NCBI GenBank assembly: GCA_963580455.1
Contig: OY756966.1
Location: forward strand, 13,395,001-13,459,000
From: Euonymus europaeus
Lineage: Eukaryota > Streptophyta > Magnoliopsida > Celastrales > Celastraceae
DNA length: 64,000 nucleotides
Direction: 5' to 3'
How positions within the stretch are numbered: the first letter of the stretch is position 1; every line of letters begins with the position of its first letter. Both the position numbers and the translations under genes were made by a program. Positions 12,161-26,581 of the stretch are shown in pieces. The notes below the pieces were generated by a model that did no database searches, had not been told where the DNA came from, and saw only the letters and a list, made by a program, of their open reading frames with translations.

Positions 12161-15100
12161 CGGTTTTGTCTATTTGTCATAGAAAGTTGGTGTTTTGGCA
12201 TCGAAATAATGTAGGAAGCTTATACTCATAAAATTTGACTTATAAGAACAATAAAAAGTGTACATCGAGCAACTTTCACAGTCCGAAGTTGCTCAACTCT
12301 CTCTATGGAGGAGCTTTTAACGGGTTTGTCCATTTGTCATAGAAAGTTGGTGTTTTGGCATCGAAATAATGTAGGAAGCATATACTCGTAAAATTTGACG
12401 TAGAAGAACAATAAAAAGTCTATCCCGAACAACTTTCATAGTCCGAAGTTGTTCAATCCTCTCTATGGAGGAGCTTTTAACGGTTTTGTCTATTTGTCAT
12501 AGAAAGTTGGTGTTTTGGCATCCAAATAATGTAGGAAGCTTATACTCGTAAAATTTGACATAGCAGAACAATAAAAAGTCTATCCCGAGCAACTTTCACA
12601 GTCCGAAGTTGCTCAACTCTCTCTATGGAGGAGCTTTTAATGGTTTTGTCCATTTGTCAAAGAAAGTTGGTGTTTTGGCATCGAAATAATCTCTGAAGCT
12701 TATACTCGTAAAATTTGACATATGAGAACAATAGAAATTGTACACCGAGCAACTTTGATGGTCCGGAGTTGCTCAACTCTCTCTATGGAGGAGCTTTTAA
12801 CGGTTTTGTCCATTTGTCATAGAAAAATGGTGTTTTGGCATCGAAATAATGTAGGAAGCTTATACGCGTAAAATTTGACATAGAAGAACATTTAAAAGTC
12901 TATTCCGAGCAACTATGATAGTCCGAAATTGCTCAACTCTCTCTATGGAGGAGCTTTTAACGGTTTTGTCCATTTGTCATAGAAAGTTGGTTTTTTGGCA
13001 TCGAAATAATGTAGGAAGCTTATACTCGTAAAATTTGACATAGAAGAACAACTAAAAGTCTATTCCGAGCAACTTTGATAGTCCGAAGTTGCTCAACTCT
13101 CTCAATGGAGGAGCTTTTAACGGTTTTGTCTATTTGTCATAGAAAGTTGGTGTTTTGGCATCGAAATAATGTAGGAAGCTTATACTCGTAAAATTTGACG
13201 TAGAAGAACAATAAAAAGTCTATCCCGAACAACTTTGATAGTCCGAAGTTGTTCAACCCTCTCTATGGAGGAGCTTTTAACGGTTTTGTCTATTTGTCAT
13301 AGAAAGTTGGTGTTTTGGCATCAAAATAATGTAGGAAGCTTATACTCGTAAAATTTGACATAGCAGAACAATAAAAAGTCTATCCCGAGCAACTTTCACA
13401 GTCCGAAGTTGCTCAACTCTCTCTATGGAGGAGCTTTTAACGGTTTTGTCCATTTGTCAAAGAAAGTTGGTGTTTTGGCATCGAAATAATCTCTGAAGCT
13501 TATACTCGTAAAATTTGACATATGAGAACAATAGAAATTGTACACCGACCAACTTTGATGGTCCGGAGTTGCTCAACTCTCTCTATGGAGGAGCTTTTAA
13601 CGGGTTTGTCCATTTGTCATAGAAAGTAGGTGTTTTGGCATCAAAATAATGTAGGAAGCATATACTCGTAAAATTTGACGTAGAAGAACAATAAAAAGTC
13701 TATCCCGAACAACTTTGATAGTCCGAAGTTCTTCAACCCTCTCTATGGAGGAGCTTTTAACGGTTTTGTCTATTTGTCATAGAAAGTTGGTGTTTTGGCA
13801 TCAAAATAATGTAGGAAGCTTATACTCGTAAAATTTGACATAGCAGAACAATAAAAAGTCTATCCCGAGCAACTTTCACAGTCCGAAGTTGCTCAACTCT
13901 CTCTATGGAGGAGCTTTTAACGGTTTTGTACATTTGTCAAAGAAAGTTGGTGTTTTGGCATCGAAATAATCTCTGAAGCTTATACTCGTAAAATTTGACA
14001 TATGAGAACAATAGAAATTGTACACCGAGCAACTTTGATGGTCCGGAGTTGCTCAACTCTCTCTATGGAGGAGCTTTTAACGGTTTTGTCCATTTGTCAT
14101 AGAAGAATGGTGTTTTGGCATCGAAATAATGTAGGAAGCCTATACGCGTAAAATTTGACATAGAAGAACATTTAAAAGTCTATTCCGAGCAACTATGATA
14201 GTCCGAAATTGCTCAACTCTGTCTATGGAGGAGCTTTTAACGTTTTTGTCCATTTGTCATAGAAAGTTGATTTTTTGGCATCGAAATAATGTAGGAAGCT
14301 TATACTCGAAAAATTTTACATAGAAGAACAATTAAAAGTCTATTCCGAGCAACTTTGATGGTCCGAAGTTGCACAACTCTCTCTATGGAGGAGCTTTTAA
14401 CGGTTTTGTCCATTTGTCATAAAAAGTTGGTGTTTTGGCATCGAAATAATGTAGGAAGCTTATAGTCATAAAATTTGACATAGATGAACAATAAAAAGTG
14501 TACATCGAGCAACTTTGATGGTCCGAAGTTGCTCAACTCTCTCTATGGAGGAGCTCTTAACGGTTTTGTCTATTTGTCATAGAAAGTTGGTGTTTCGGTA
14601 TCGAAATAATCTCTAAAGCTTATACTAGTAAAATTTGACATATGAGAACAATAAACATTATACACCGAGCAACGTTGATGGTCCGAAGTTGCTCAACTCT
14701 CTTTATGGAGGAGCTTTTAACGGTTTTGTCCATTTGTCATAGAAAGTTGGTGTTTTGGCATCGAAATAATGTAGGAAGCTTATACTCATAAAATTTGACA
14801 TATAAGAACAATAGAAATTGTACACCGAGCAACTTTGATGGTCAGAAGTTGCTCAACTCTCTCTATGGAGGAGCTTTTAACGGTTTTGTCTATTTGTCAT
14901 AGAAAGTTGGTGTTTTGGCATCGAAATAATGTAGGAAGCTTATAGTCGTAAAATTTGACATAGAAGAATAATAAAAAGTGTACATCGAGCAACTTTGATG
15001 GTCCGAAGTTGCTCAAATCTCTCTATGGAGGAGCTCTTAACGGTTTTGTCTATTTGTCATAGAAAGTTGGTGTTTTGGCATCGAAATAATCTCTGAAGCT

Positions 15101-18100
15101 TATACTCGTAAAATTTGATATATGAGAACAATAAATATTATACACCGAGCAACTTCGATGGTCCGAAGTTGCTCAACACTCTTTATGGAGGAGCTTTAAA
15201 CGGTTTTGTCCATTTGTCATAAAAAGTTGGTGTTTCGGCATCGAAATAATGTAGGAAGCTTATACTCGTAAAATTTGACATAGAAGAACAATAAAAAGTC
15301 TATCCCGAGCAACTTTGATAGTCCGAAGTTGCTCAACACTCTCTATGGAGGAGCCTTTAACATTTTTGTCTATTTGTCATAGAAAGTTGGTGTTTTGGCA
15401 TCGAAATAATGTAGGAAGCTTATACTCGTAAAATTTGACATAGAAGAACAACTAAAATTCTATCCCGAGCAACTTTGATAGTCCGAAGTTGCTCAACTCT
15501 CTCTATGGAGGAGCTTTTAACGGTTTTGTCCATTTGTCAAAGAAAGTTGGTGTTTTGGCATCGAAATAATCTAGGAAGCTTATACTCATAAAATTTGACA
15601 TATAAGAACAATAGAAATTGTACACCGAGCAACTTTGATGGTTCGAAGTTGCTCAACTCTCTCTATGGAGGAGCCTTTAACGTTTTTGTCCATTTGTCAT
15701 AGAAAGTTGGTGTTTTGGACTCGAAATAATCTATGAAGCTTATACTCGTAAAATTTGACATAGAAGAACAACTAAAATTCTATCCCGACTAACTATGATA
15801 GTCCGAAGTTGCTCAACTCTCTCTATGGAGGTGCTTTTAACGGTTTTGTCCATTTATCAAAGAAAGTTAGTATTTTGGCATCGAAATAATCTAGGAAGCT
15901 TATACTCGTAAAATTTGACATAGAAGAACAACTAAAAGTCTATTCCGAGCAACTTTGATAGTCCGAAGTTGCTCAACTCTCTCAATGGAGGAGCTTTTAA
16001 CGGTTTTGTCTATTTGTCATAGAAAGTTGGTGTTTTGGCATCGAATTAATGTAGGAAGCTTATACTCGTAAAATTTGACATAGAAGAATAATTAAAAGTC
16101 TATCCCGAGCAACTTTGATAGTCCGAAGTTGCTCAACTCTCTCTATGGAGGAGCTTTTAACGGTTTTGTCTATTTGTCATAGAAAGTTGGTGTTTTGGCA
16201 TCGAAATAATGTAGGAAGCTTATACTCATAAAATTTGACTTAGAAGAACAATAAAAAGTGTACATCGAGCAACTTTCACAGTCCGAAGTTGCTCAACTCT
16301 CTCTATGGAGGAGCTTTTAACGGGTTTGTCCATTTGTCATAGAAAGTTGGTGTTTTGTCATCAAAATAATGTAGGAAGCATATACTCGTAAAATTTGACG
16401 TATCAGAACAATAAAAAGTCTATCCCGAACAACTTTGATAGTCCGAAGTTGTTCAACCCTCTCTATGGAGGAGCTTTTAACGGTTTTGTCTATTTTTCAT
16501 AGAAAGTTGGTGTTTTGGCATCAAAATAATGTAGGAAGCTTATACTCGTAAAATTTGACATAGCAGAACAATAAAAAGTCTATCCCGAGCAACTTTCACA
16601 GTCCGAAGTTGCTCAACTCTCTCTATGGAGGAGCTTTTAACGGTTTTGTCCATTTGTCAAAGAAAGTTGGTGTTTTGGCATCGAAATAATGTAGGAAGCC
16701 TATACTCGTAAAATTTGACATATGAGAACAATAGAAATTGTACACCGAGCAACTTTGATGGTCCGGAGTTGCTCAACTCTCTCTATGGAGGAGCTTTTAA
16801 CGGTTTTGTCCATTTGTCATAGAAAAATGGTGTTTTGGCATCGAAATAATGTAGGAAGCTTATACGCGTAAAATTTGACATAGAAGAACATTTAAAAGTC
16901 TATTCCGAGCAACTTTGATGGTCCGAAGTTGCTCAACTCTCTCTATGGAGGAGCTTTTAACGGTTTTGTCCATTTGTCATAGAAAGTTGGTGTTTTGGCA
17001 TCGAAATAATGTAGGAAGCTTATAGTCGTAAAATTTGACATAGAAGAATAATAAAAAGTGTACATCGAGCAACTTTGATGGTCCGAAGTTGCTCAAATCT
17101 CTCTATGGAGGAGCTCTTAACGGTTTTGTCCATTTGTCATAAAAAGTTGGTGTTTTGGCATCGAAATAATGTAGGAAGCTTATAGTCATAAAATTTGACA
17201 TAGATGAACAATAAAAAGTGTACATCGAGCAACTTTGATGGTCCGAAGTTTCTCAACTCTCTCTATGGAGGATTTTTTAACGGTTTTGTCCATTTGTCAT
17301 AGAAAGTTGGTTTTTTGGCATCGAAATAATGTAGGAAGCTTATACGCGTAAAATTTGACATAGAAGAACATTTAAAAGTCTATTCCGAGCAACTTTGATG
17401 GTCCGAAGTTGCTCAACTCTCTCTACGGAGGAGCTTTTAACGGTTTTGTCCATTTGTCATAGAAAGTTGGTGTTTTGGCATCGAAATAATGTAGGAAGCT
17501 TATAGTCGTAAAATTTGACATAGAAGAATAATAAAAAGTGTACATCGAGCAACTTTGATGGTCCGAAGTTGCTCAAATCTCTCTATGGAGGAGCTCTTAA
17601 CGGTTTTGTCTATTTGTCATAGAAAGTTGGTGTTTTGGCATCGAAATAATCTCTAAAGCTTATACTCGTAAAATTTGATATATGAGAACAATAAATATTA
17701 TACACCGAGGAACTTCGATGGTCCGAAGTTGCTCAACTCTCTTTATGGAGGAGCTTTAAACGGTTTTGTCCATTTGTCATAAAAAGTTGGTTTTTTGGCA
17801 TCGAAATAATGTAGGAAGCTTATACTCGTAAAATTTGACATAGAAGAACAACTAAAATTCTATCCCGAGTAACTTTGATAGTCCGAAGTTGCTCAACTCT
17901 CTCTATGGAGGAGCTTTTAACGGTTTTTTCCATTTGTCATAGAAAGTTGGTGTTTTGGACTCGAAATAATCTATGAAGCTTATACTCGTAAAATTTGACA
18001 TAGAAGAACAATTAAAAGTCCATCCCGAGCAACTTTAATAGTCCGAAGTTGCTCAACTCTCTCTATGGAGGAGCCTTTAACGGTTTTGTCCATTTGTCAT

Positions 18101-19361
18101 AGAAAGTTGGTGTTTTGGCATCGAAATAATGTAGGAAGCTTATACTCGTAAAATTTGACATAGAACAACAATTAAAAGTCTATTCCGAGCAACTTTGATA
18201 GTCCGAAATTGCTCAACTCTCTCTATGGAGGAGCATTTAACGTTTTTGTGTATTTGTCATAGAAAGTTGGTGTTTTGGACTCGAAATAATCTATGAAGTT
18301 TATACTCGTAAAATTTGACATAGAAGAACAATTAAAAGTCTATCCCGAGCAACTTTGATAGTCCGAAGTTGCTCAACTCTCTCTGTAGAGGAGCTTTTAA
18401 CGGTTTTGTCTATTTGTCATAGAAAGTTGGTGTTTTGGCATCGAAATAAGGTAGGAAGCTTATACTCATAAAATTTGACATAGAAGAACAATAACAAGTG
18501 TACATCGAGCAACTTTCACAGTCCGAAGTTGCTCAACTCTCTCTATGGAGGAGCTTTTAACGGTTTTGTCCATTTGTCATAGAAAGTTGGTTTTTTGGCA
18601 TCGAAATAATGTAGGAAGCTTATACTCATAAAATTTGACATAGAAGAACAATTAAAAGTCTATTCCGACCAACTTTGATAGTCCGAACTTTCTCAACTCT
18701 CTCTATGGAGGAGCTTTTAACGGTTTTGTCCATTTGTCATAGAAAGTTGGTGTTTTGGCATCGAAAAAATGTAGGAAGCTTATACTCGTAAAGTTTGACA
18801 TAGAAGAACAATAAAAAGTCTATCCCGAACAACTTTGATAGTCCGAAGTTGCTCAACTCTCTCTATGGAGGAGCTTTTAACTGTTTTGTCTATTTGTCAT
18901 AGAAAGTTGGTGTTTTGGCACCGAAATAATGTAGGAAGCTTATAATCGTAAAATTTGACATAGAAGAACAATAAAAAAGTCTATCCCGAGCAACTTTCAC
19001 AGTCCGAAGTTGCTCAACTCTCTCTATGGAGGAGCTTTTAACGGTTTTGTCCATTTGTCAAAGAAAGTTGGTGTTTTGGCATCGAAATAATCTCTGAAGC
19101 TTATACTCATAAAATTTGACATATGAGAACAATAGAAATTGTACAACGAGCAACTTTGATGGTCCGAAGTTGCTCAACTCTCTCTATGGAGGAGCTTTTA
19201 ACGGTTTTGTCCATTTGTCATAGAAAATTGGTGTTTTGGCATCGAAATATTGTAGGAAGCTTATACTCGTAAAATTTGACATAGAAGAACAATTAAAAGT
19301 CTATCCCGAGCAACTTTGATAGTCCGAAGTTGCTCAACTCTCTCTATGGAGGAGCTTTTAA
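12161..19361. repeat. 45-monomer higher-order repeat, copy 1 (about 7.2 kb)
   Basis: This segment is repeated immediately downstream at an offset of 7201 bp (45 x 160 + 1). The extra base is a one-base insertion (ATAAAAAAGT near 18971) carried by both copies. Rare monomer variants are shared, including TTTTGGCATCCAAATAAT (12521), CGGGTTTGTCC (12321, 13601, 16321), GTTCTTCAACCC (about 13728) and ATAACAAGTG (about 18491). Line-by-line comparison of many blocks showed two substitutions in about 7.2 kb. The left edge is blurred because similarity starts a little earlier, near 12090. Confidence 0.92.
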
Positions 19362-22300
19362 CGGTTTTGTCTATTTGTCATAGAAAGTTGGTGTTTTGGC
19401 ATCGAAATAATGTAGGAAGCTTATACTCATAAAATTTGACTTATAAGAACAATAAAAAGTGTACATCGAGCAACTTTCACAGTCCGAAGTTGCTCAACTC
19501 TCTCTATGGAGGAGCTTTTAACGGGTTTGTCCATTTGTCATAGAAAGTTGGTGTTTTGGCATCGAAATAATGTAGGAAGCATATACTCGTAAAATTTGAC
19601 GTAGAAGAACAATAAAAAGTCTATCCCGAACAACTTTCATAGTCCGAAGTTGTTCAATCCTCTCTATGGAGGAGCTTTTAACGGTTTTGTCTATTTGTCA
19701 TAGAAAGTTGGTGTTTTGGCATCCAAATAATGTAGGAAGCTTATACTCGTAAAATTTGACATAGCAGAACAATAAAAAGTCTATCCCGAGCAACTTTCAC
19801 AGTCCGAAGTTGCTCAACTCTCTCTATGGAGGAGCTTTTAATGGTTTTGTCCATTTGTCAAAGAAAGTTGGTGTTTTGGCATCGAAATAATCTCTGAAGC
19901 TTATACTCGTAAAATTTGACATATGAGAACAATAGAAATTGTACACCGAGCAACTTTGATGGTCCGGAGTTGCTCAACTCTCTCTATGGAGGAGCTTTTA
20001 ACGGTTTTGTCCATTTGTCATAGAAAAATGGTGTTTTGGCATCGAAATAATGTAGGAAGCTTATACGCGTAAAATTTGACATAGAAGAACATTTAAAAGT
20101 CTATTCCGAGCAACTATGATAGTCCGAAATTGCTCAACTCTCTCTATGGAGGAGCTTTTAACGGTTTTGTCCATTTGTCATAGAAAGTTGGTTTTTTGGC
20201 ATCGAAATAATGTAGGAAGCTTATACTCGTAAAATTTGACATAGAAGAACAACTAAAAGTCTATTCCGAGCAACTTTGATAGTCCGAAGTTGCTCAACTC
20301 TCTCAATGGAGGAGCTTTTAACGGTTTTGTCTATTTGTCATAGAAAGTTGGTGTTTTGGCATCGAAATAATGTAGGAAGCTTATACTCGTAAAATTTGAC
20401 GTAGAAGAACAATAAAAAGTCTATCCCGAACAACTTTGATAGTCCGAAGTTGTTCAACCCTCTCTATGGAGGAGCTTTTAACGGTTTTGTCTATTTGTCA
20501 TAGAAAGTTGGTGTTTTGGCATCAAAATAATGTAGGAAGCTTATACTCGTAAAATTTGACATAGCAGAACAATAAAAAGTCTATCCCGAGCAACTTTCAC
20601 AGTCCGAAGTTGCTCAACTCTCTCTATGGAGGAGCTTTTAACGGTTTTGTCCATTTGTCAAAGAAAGTTGGTGTTTTGGCATCGAAATAATCTCTGAAGC
20701 TTATACTCGTAAAATTTGACATATGAGAACAATAGAAATTGTACACCGACCAACTTTGATGGTCCGGAGTTGCTCAACTCTCTCTATGGAGGAGCTTTTA
20801 ACGGGTTTGTCCATTTGTCATAGAAAGTAGGTGTTTTGGCATCAAAATAATGTAGGAAGCATATACTCGTAAAATTTGACGTAGAAGAACAATAAAAAGT
20901 CTATCCCGAACAACTTTGATAGTCCGAAGTTCTTCAACCCTCTCTATGGAGGAGCTTTTAACGGTTTTGTCTATTTGTCATAGAAAGTTGGTGTTTTGGC
21001 ATCAAAATAATGTAGGAAGCTTATACTCGTAAAATTTGACATAGCAGAACAATAAAAAGTCTATCCCGAGCAACTTTCACAGTCCGAAGTTGCTCAACTC
21101 TCTCTATGGAGGAGCTTTTAACGGTTTTGTACATTTGTCAAAGAAAGTTGGTGTTTTGGCATCGAAATAATCTCTGAAGCTTATACTCGTAAAATTTGAC
21201 ATATGAGAACAATAGAAATTGTACACCGAGCAACTTTGATGGTCCGGAGTTGCTCAACTCTCTCTATGGAGGAGCTTTTAACGGTTTTGTCCATTTGTCA
21301 TAGAAGAATGGTGTTTTGGCATCGAAATAATGTAGGAAGCCTATACGCGTAAAATTTGACATAGAAGAACATTTAAAAGTCTATTCCGAGCAACTATGAT
21401 AGTCCGAAATTGCTCAACTCTGTCTATGGAGGAGCTTTTAACGTTTTTGTCCATTTGTCATAGAAAGTTGATTTTTTGGCATCGAAATAATGTAGGAAGC
21501 TTATACTCGAAAAATTTTACATAGAAGAACAATTAAAAGTCTATTCCGAGCAACTTTGATGGTCCGAAGTTGCACAACTCTCTCTATGGAGGAGCTTTTA
21601 ACGGTTTTGTCCATTTGTCATAAAAAGTTGGTGTTTTGGCATCGAAATAATGTAGGAAGCTTATAGTCATAAAATTTGACATAGATGAACAATAAAAAGT
21701 GTACATCGAGCAACTTTGATGGTCCGAAGTTGCTCAACTCTCTCTATGGAGGAGCTCTTAACGGTTTTGTCTATTTGTCATAGAAAGTTGGTGTTTCGGT
21801 ATCGAAATAATCTCTAAAGCTTATACTAGTAAAATTTGACATATGAGAACAATAAACATTATACACCGAGCAACGTTGATGGTCCGAAGTTGCTCAACTC
21901 TCTTTATGGAGGAGCTTTTAACGGTTTTGTCCATTTGTCATAGAAAGTTGGTGTTTTGGCATCGAAATAATGTAGGAAGCTTATACTCATAAAATTTGAC
22001 ATATAAGAACAATAGAAATTGTACACCGAGCAACTTTGATGGTCAGAAGTTGCTCAACTCTCTCTATGGAGGAGCTTTTAACGGTTTTGTCTATTTGTCA
22101 TAGAAAGTTGGTGTTTTGGCATCGAAATAATGTAGGAAGCTTATAGTCGTAAAATTTGACATAGAAGAATAATAAAAATTGTACATCGAGCAACTTTGAT
22201 GGTCCGAAGTTGCTCAAATCTCTCTATGGAGGAGCTCTTAACGGTTTTGTCTATTTGTCATAGAAAGTTGGTGTTTTGGCATCGAAATAATCTCTGAAGC

Positions 22301-25300
22301 TTATACTCGTAAAATTTGATATATGAGAACAATAAATATTATACACCGAGCAACTTCGATGGTCCGAAGTTGCTCAACACTCTTTATGGAGGAGCTTTAA
22401 ACGGTTTTGTCCATTTGTCATAAAAAGTTGGTGTTTCGGCATCGAAATAATGTAGGAAGCTTATACTCGTAAAATTTGACATAGAAGAACAATAAAAAGT
22501 CTATCCCGAGCAACTTTGATAGTCCGAAGTTGCTCAACACTCTCTATGGAGGAGCCTTTAACATTTTTGTCTATTTGTCATAGAAAGTTGGTGTTTTGGC
22601 ATCGAAATAATGTAGGAAGCTTATACTCGTAAAATTTGACATAGAAGAACAACTAAAATTCTATCCCGAGCAACTTTGATAGTCCGAAGTTGCTCAACTC
22701 TCTCTATGGAGGAGCTTTTAACGGTTTTGTCCATTTGTCAAAGAAAGTTGGTGTTTTGGCATCGAAATAATCTAGGAAGCTTATACTCATAAAATTTGAC
22801 ATATAAGAACAATAGAAATTGTACACCGAGCAACTTTGATGGTTTGAAGTTGCTCAACTCTCTCTATGGAGGAGCCTTTAACGTTTTTGTCCATTTGTCA
22901 TAGAAAGTTGGTGTTTTGGACTCGAAATAATCTATGAAGCTTATACTCGTAAAATTTGACATAGAAGAACAACTAAAATTCTATCCCGACTAACTATGAT
23001 AGTCCGAAGTTGCTCAACTCTCTCTATGGAGGTGCTTTTAACGGTTTTGTCCATTTATCAAAGAAAGTTAGTATTTTGGCATCGAAATAATCTAGGAAGC
23101 TTATACTCGTAAAATTTGACATAGAAGAACAACTAAAAGTCTATTCCGAGCAACTTTGATAGTCCGAAGTTGCTCAACTCTCTCAATGGAGGAGCTTTTA
23201 ACGGTTTTGTCTATTTGTCATAGAAAGTTGGTGTTTTGGCATCGAATTAATGTAGGAAGCTTATACTCGTAAAATTTGACATAGAAGAATAATTAAAAGT
23301 CTATCCCGAGCAACTTTGATAGTCCGAAGTTGCTCAACTCTCTCTATGGAGGAGCTTTTAACGGTTTTGTCTATTTGTCATAGAAAGTTGGTGTTTTGGC
23401 ATCGAAATAATGTAGGAAGCTTATACTCATAAAATTTGACTTAGAAGAACAATAAAAAGTGTACATCGAGCAACTTTCACAGTCCGAAGTTGCTCAACTC
23501 TCTCTATGGAGGAGCTTTTAACGGGTTTGTCCATTTGTCATAGAAAGTTGGTGTTTTGTCATCAAAATAATGTAGGAAGCATATACTCGTAAAATTTGAC
23601 GTATCAGAACAATAAAAAGTCTATCCCGAACAACTTTGATAGTCCGAAGTTGTTCAACCCTCTCTATGGAGGAGCTTTTAACGGTTTTGTCTATTTTTCA
23701 TAGAAAGTTGGTGTTTTGGCATCAAAATAATGTAGGAAGCTTATACTCGTAAAATTTGACATAGCAGAACAATAAAAAGTCTATCCCGAGCAACTTTCAC
23801 AGTCCGAAGTTGCTCAACTCTCTCTATGGAGGAGCTTTTAACGGTTTTGTCCATTTGTCAAAGAAAGTTGGTGTTTTGGCATCGAAATAATGTAGGAAGC
23901 CTATACTCGTAAAATTTGACATATGAGAACAATAGAAATTGTACACCGAGCAACTTTGATGGTCCGGAGTTGCTCAACTCTCTCTATGGAGGAGCTTTTA
24001 ACGGTTTTGTCCATTTGTCATAGAAAAATGGTGTTTTGGCATCGAAATAATGTAGGAAGCTTATACGCGTAAAATTTGACATAGAAGAACATTTAAAAGT
24101 CTATTCCGAGCAACTTTGATGGTCCGAAGTTGCTCAACTCTCTCTATGGAGGAGCTTTTAACGGTTTTGTCCATTTGTCATAGAAAGTTGGTGTTTTGGC
24201 ATCGAAATAATGTAGGAAGCTTATAGTCGTAAAATTTGACATAGAAGAATAATAAAAAGTGTACATCGAGCAACTTTGATGGTCCGAAGTTGCTCAAATC
24301 TCTCTATGGAGGAGCTCTTAACGGTTTTGTCCATTTGTCATAAAAAGTTGGTGTTTTGGCATCGAAATAATGTAGGAAGCTTATAGTCATAAAATTTGAC
24401 ATAGATGAACAATAAAAAGTGTACATCGAGCAACTTTGATGGTCCGAAGTTTCTCAACTCTCTCTATGGAGGATTTTTTAACGGTTTTGTCCATTTGTCA
24501 TAGAAAGTTGGTTTTTTGGCATCGAAATAATGTAGGAAGCTTATACGCGTAAAATTTGACATAGAAGAACATTTAAAAGTCTATTCCGAGCAACTTTGAT
24601 GGTCCGAAGTTGCTCAACTCTCTCTACGGAGGAGCTTTTAACGGTTTTGTCCATTTGTCATAGAAAGTTGGTGTTTTGGCATCGAAATAATGTAGGAAGC
24701 TTATAGTCGTAAAATTTGACATAGAAGAATAATAAAAAGTGTACATCGAGCAACTTTGATGGTCCGAAGTTGCTCAAATCTCTCTATGGAGGAGCTCTTA
24801 ACGGTTTTGTCTATTTGTCATAGAAAGTTGGTGTTTTGGCATCGAAATAATCTCTAAAGCTTATACTCGTAAAATTTGATATATGAGAACAATAAATATT
24901 ATACACCGAGGAACTTCGATGGTCCGAAGTTGCTCAACTCTCTTTATGGAGGAGCTTTAAACGGTTTTGTCCATTTGTCATAAAAAGTTGGTTTTTTGGC
25001 ATCGAAATAATGTAGGAAGCTTATACTCGTAAAATTTGACATAGAAGAACAACTAAAATTCTATCCCGAGTAACTTTGATAGTCCGAAGTTGCTCAACTC
25101 TCTCTATGGAGGAGCTTTTAACGGTTTTTTCCATTTGTCATAGAAAGTTGGTGTTTTGGACTCGAAATAATCTATGAAGCTTATACTCGTAAAATTTGAC
25201 ATAGAAGAACAATTAAAAGTCCATCCCGAGCAACTTTAATAGTCCGAAGTTGCTCAACTCTCTCTATGGAGGAGCCTTTAACGGTTTTGTCCATTTGTCA

Positions 25301-26562
25301 TAGAAAGTTGGTGTTTTGGCATCGAAATAATGTAGGAAGCTTATACTCGTAAAATTTGACATAGAACAACAATTAAAAGTCTATTCCGAGCAACTTTGAT
25401 AGTCCGAAATTGCTCAACTCTCTCTATGGAGGAGCATTTAACGTTTTTGTGTATTTGTCATAGAAAGTTGGTGTTTTGGACTCGAAATAATCTATGAAGT
25501 TTATACTCGTAAAATTTGACATAGAAGAACAATTAAAAGTCTATCCCGAGCAACTTTGATAGTCCGAAGTTGCTCAACTCTCTCTGTAGAGGAGCTTTTA
25601 ACGGTTTTGTCTATTTGTCATAGAAAGTTGGTGTTTTGGCATCGAAATAAGGTAGGAAGCTTATACTCATAAAATTTGACATAGAAGAACAATAACAAGT
25701 GTACATCGAGCAACTTTCACAGTCCGAAGTTGCTCAACTCTCTCTATGGAGGAGCTTTTAACGGTTTTGTCCATTTGTCATAGAAAGTTGGTTTTTTGGC
25801 ATCGAAATAATGTAGGAAGCTTATACTCATAAAATTTGACATAGAAGAACAATTAAAAGTCTATTCCGACCAACTTTGATAGTCCGAACTTTCTCAACTC
25901 TCTCTATGGAGGAGCTTTTAACGGTTTTGTCCATTTGTCATAGAAAGTTGGTGTTTTGGCATCGAAAAAATGTAGGAAGCTTATACTCGTAAAGTTTGAC
26001 ATAGAAGAACAATAAAAAGTCTATCCCGAACAACTTTGATAGTCCGAAGTTGCTCAACTCTCTCTATGGAGGAGCTTTTAACTGTTTTGTCTATTTGTCA
26101 TAGAAAGTTGGTGTTTTGGCACCGAAATAATGTAGGAAGCTTATAATCGTAAAATTTGACATAGAAGAACAATAAAAAAGTCTATCCCGAGCAACTTTCA
26201 CAGTCCGAAGTTGCTCAACTCTCTCTATGGAGGAGCTTTTAACGGTTTTGTCCATTTGTCAAAGAAAGTTGGTGTTTTGGCATCGAAATAATCTCTGAAG
26301 CTTATACTCATAAAATTTGACATATGAGAACAATAGAAATTGTACAACGAGCAACTTTGATGGTCCGAAGTTGCTCAACTCTCTCTATGGAGGAGCTTTT
26401 AACGGTTTTGTCCATTTGTCATAGAAAATTGGTGTTTTGGCATCGAAATATTGTAGGAAGCTTATACTCGTAAAATTTGACATAGAAGAACAATTAAAAG
26501 TCTATCCCGAGCAACTTTGATAGTCCGAAGTTGCTCAACTCTCTCTATGGAGGAGCTTTTAA
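19362..26562. repeat. 45-monomer higher-order repeat, copy 2 (about 7.2 kb)
   Basis: Second copy of 12161-19361, directly adjoining it. Differences I noticed are GTGTACATC in copy 1 versus TTGTACATC here near 22180, and GGTTCGAAG versus GGTTTGAAG near 22843. Identity ends at 26564-26565, where copy 1 would continue ACGGTTTTG and this copy has ACGTTTTTG. The region that follows resembles a more diverged partial copy of sequence from about 14241, suggesting repeated rounds of unequal exchange or segmental amplification. Confidence 0.92.
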
Positions 26563-26581
26563 CGTTTTTGTCCATTTGTCA

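Noticed and set aside
15161..15190. CENP-B-box-like TTCG...CCG motif in some monomers
   Set aside because: The spacing and the required A and CGGG of the 17-bp box do not match, and the motif is present only in rare variants.
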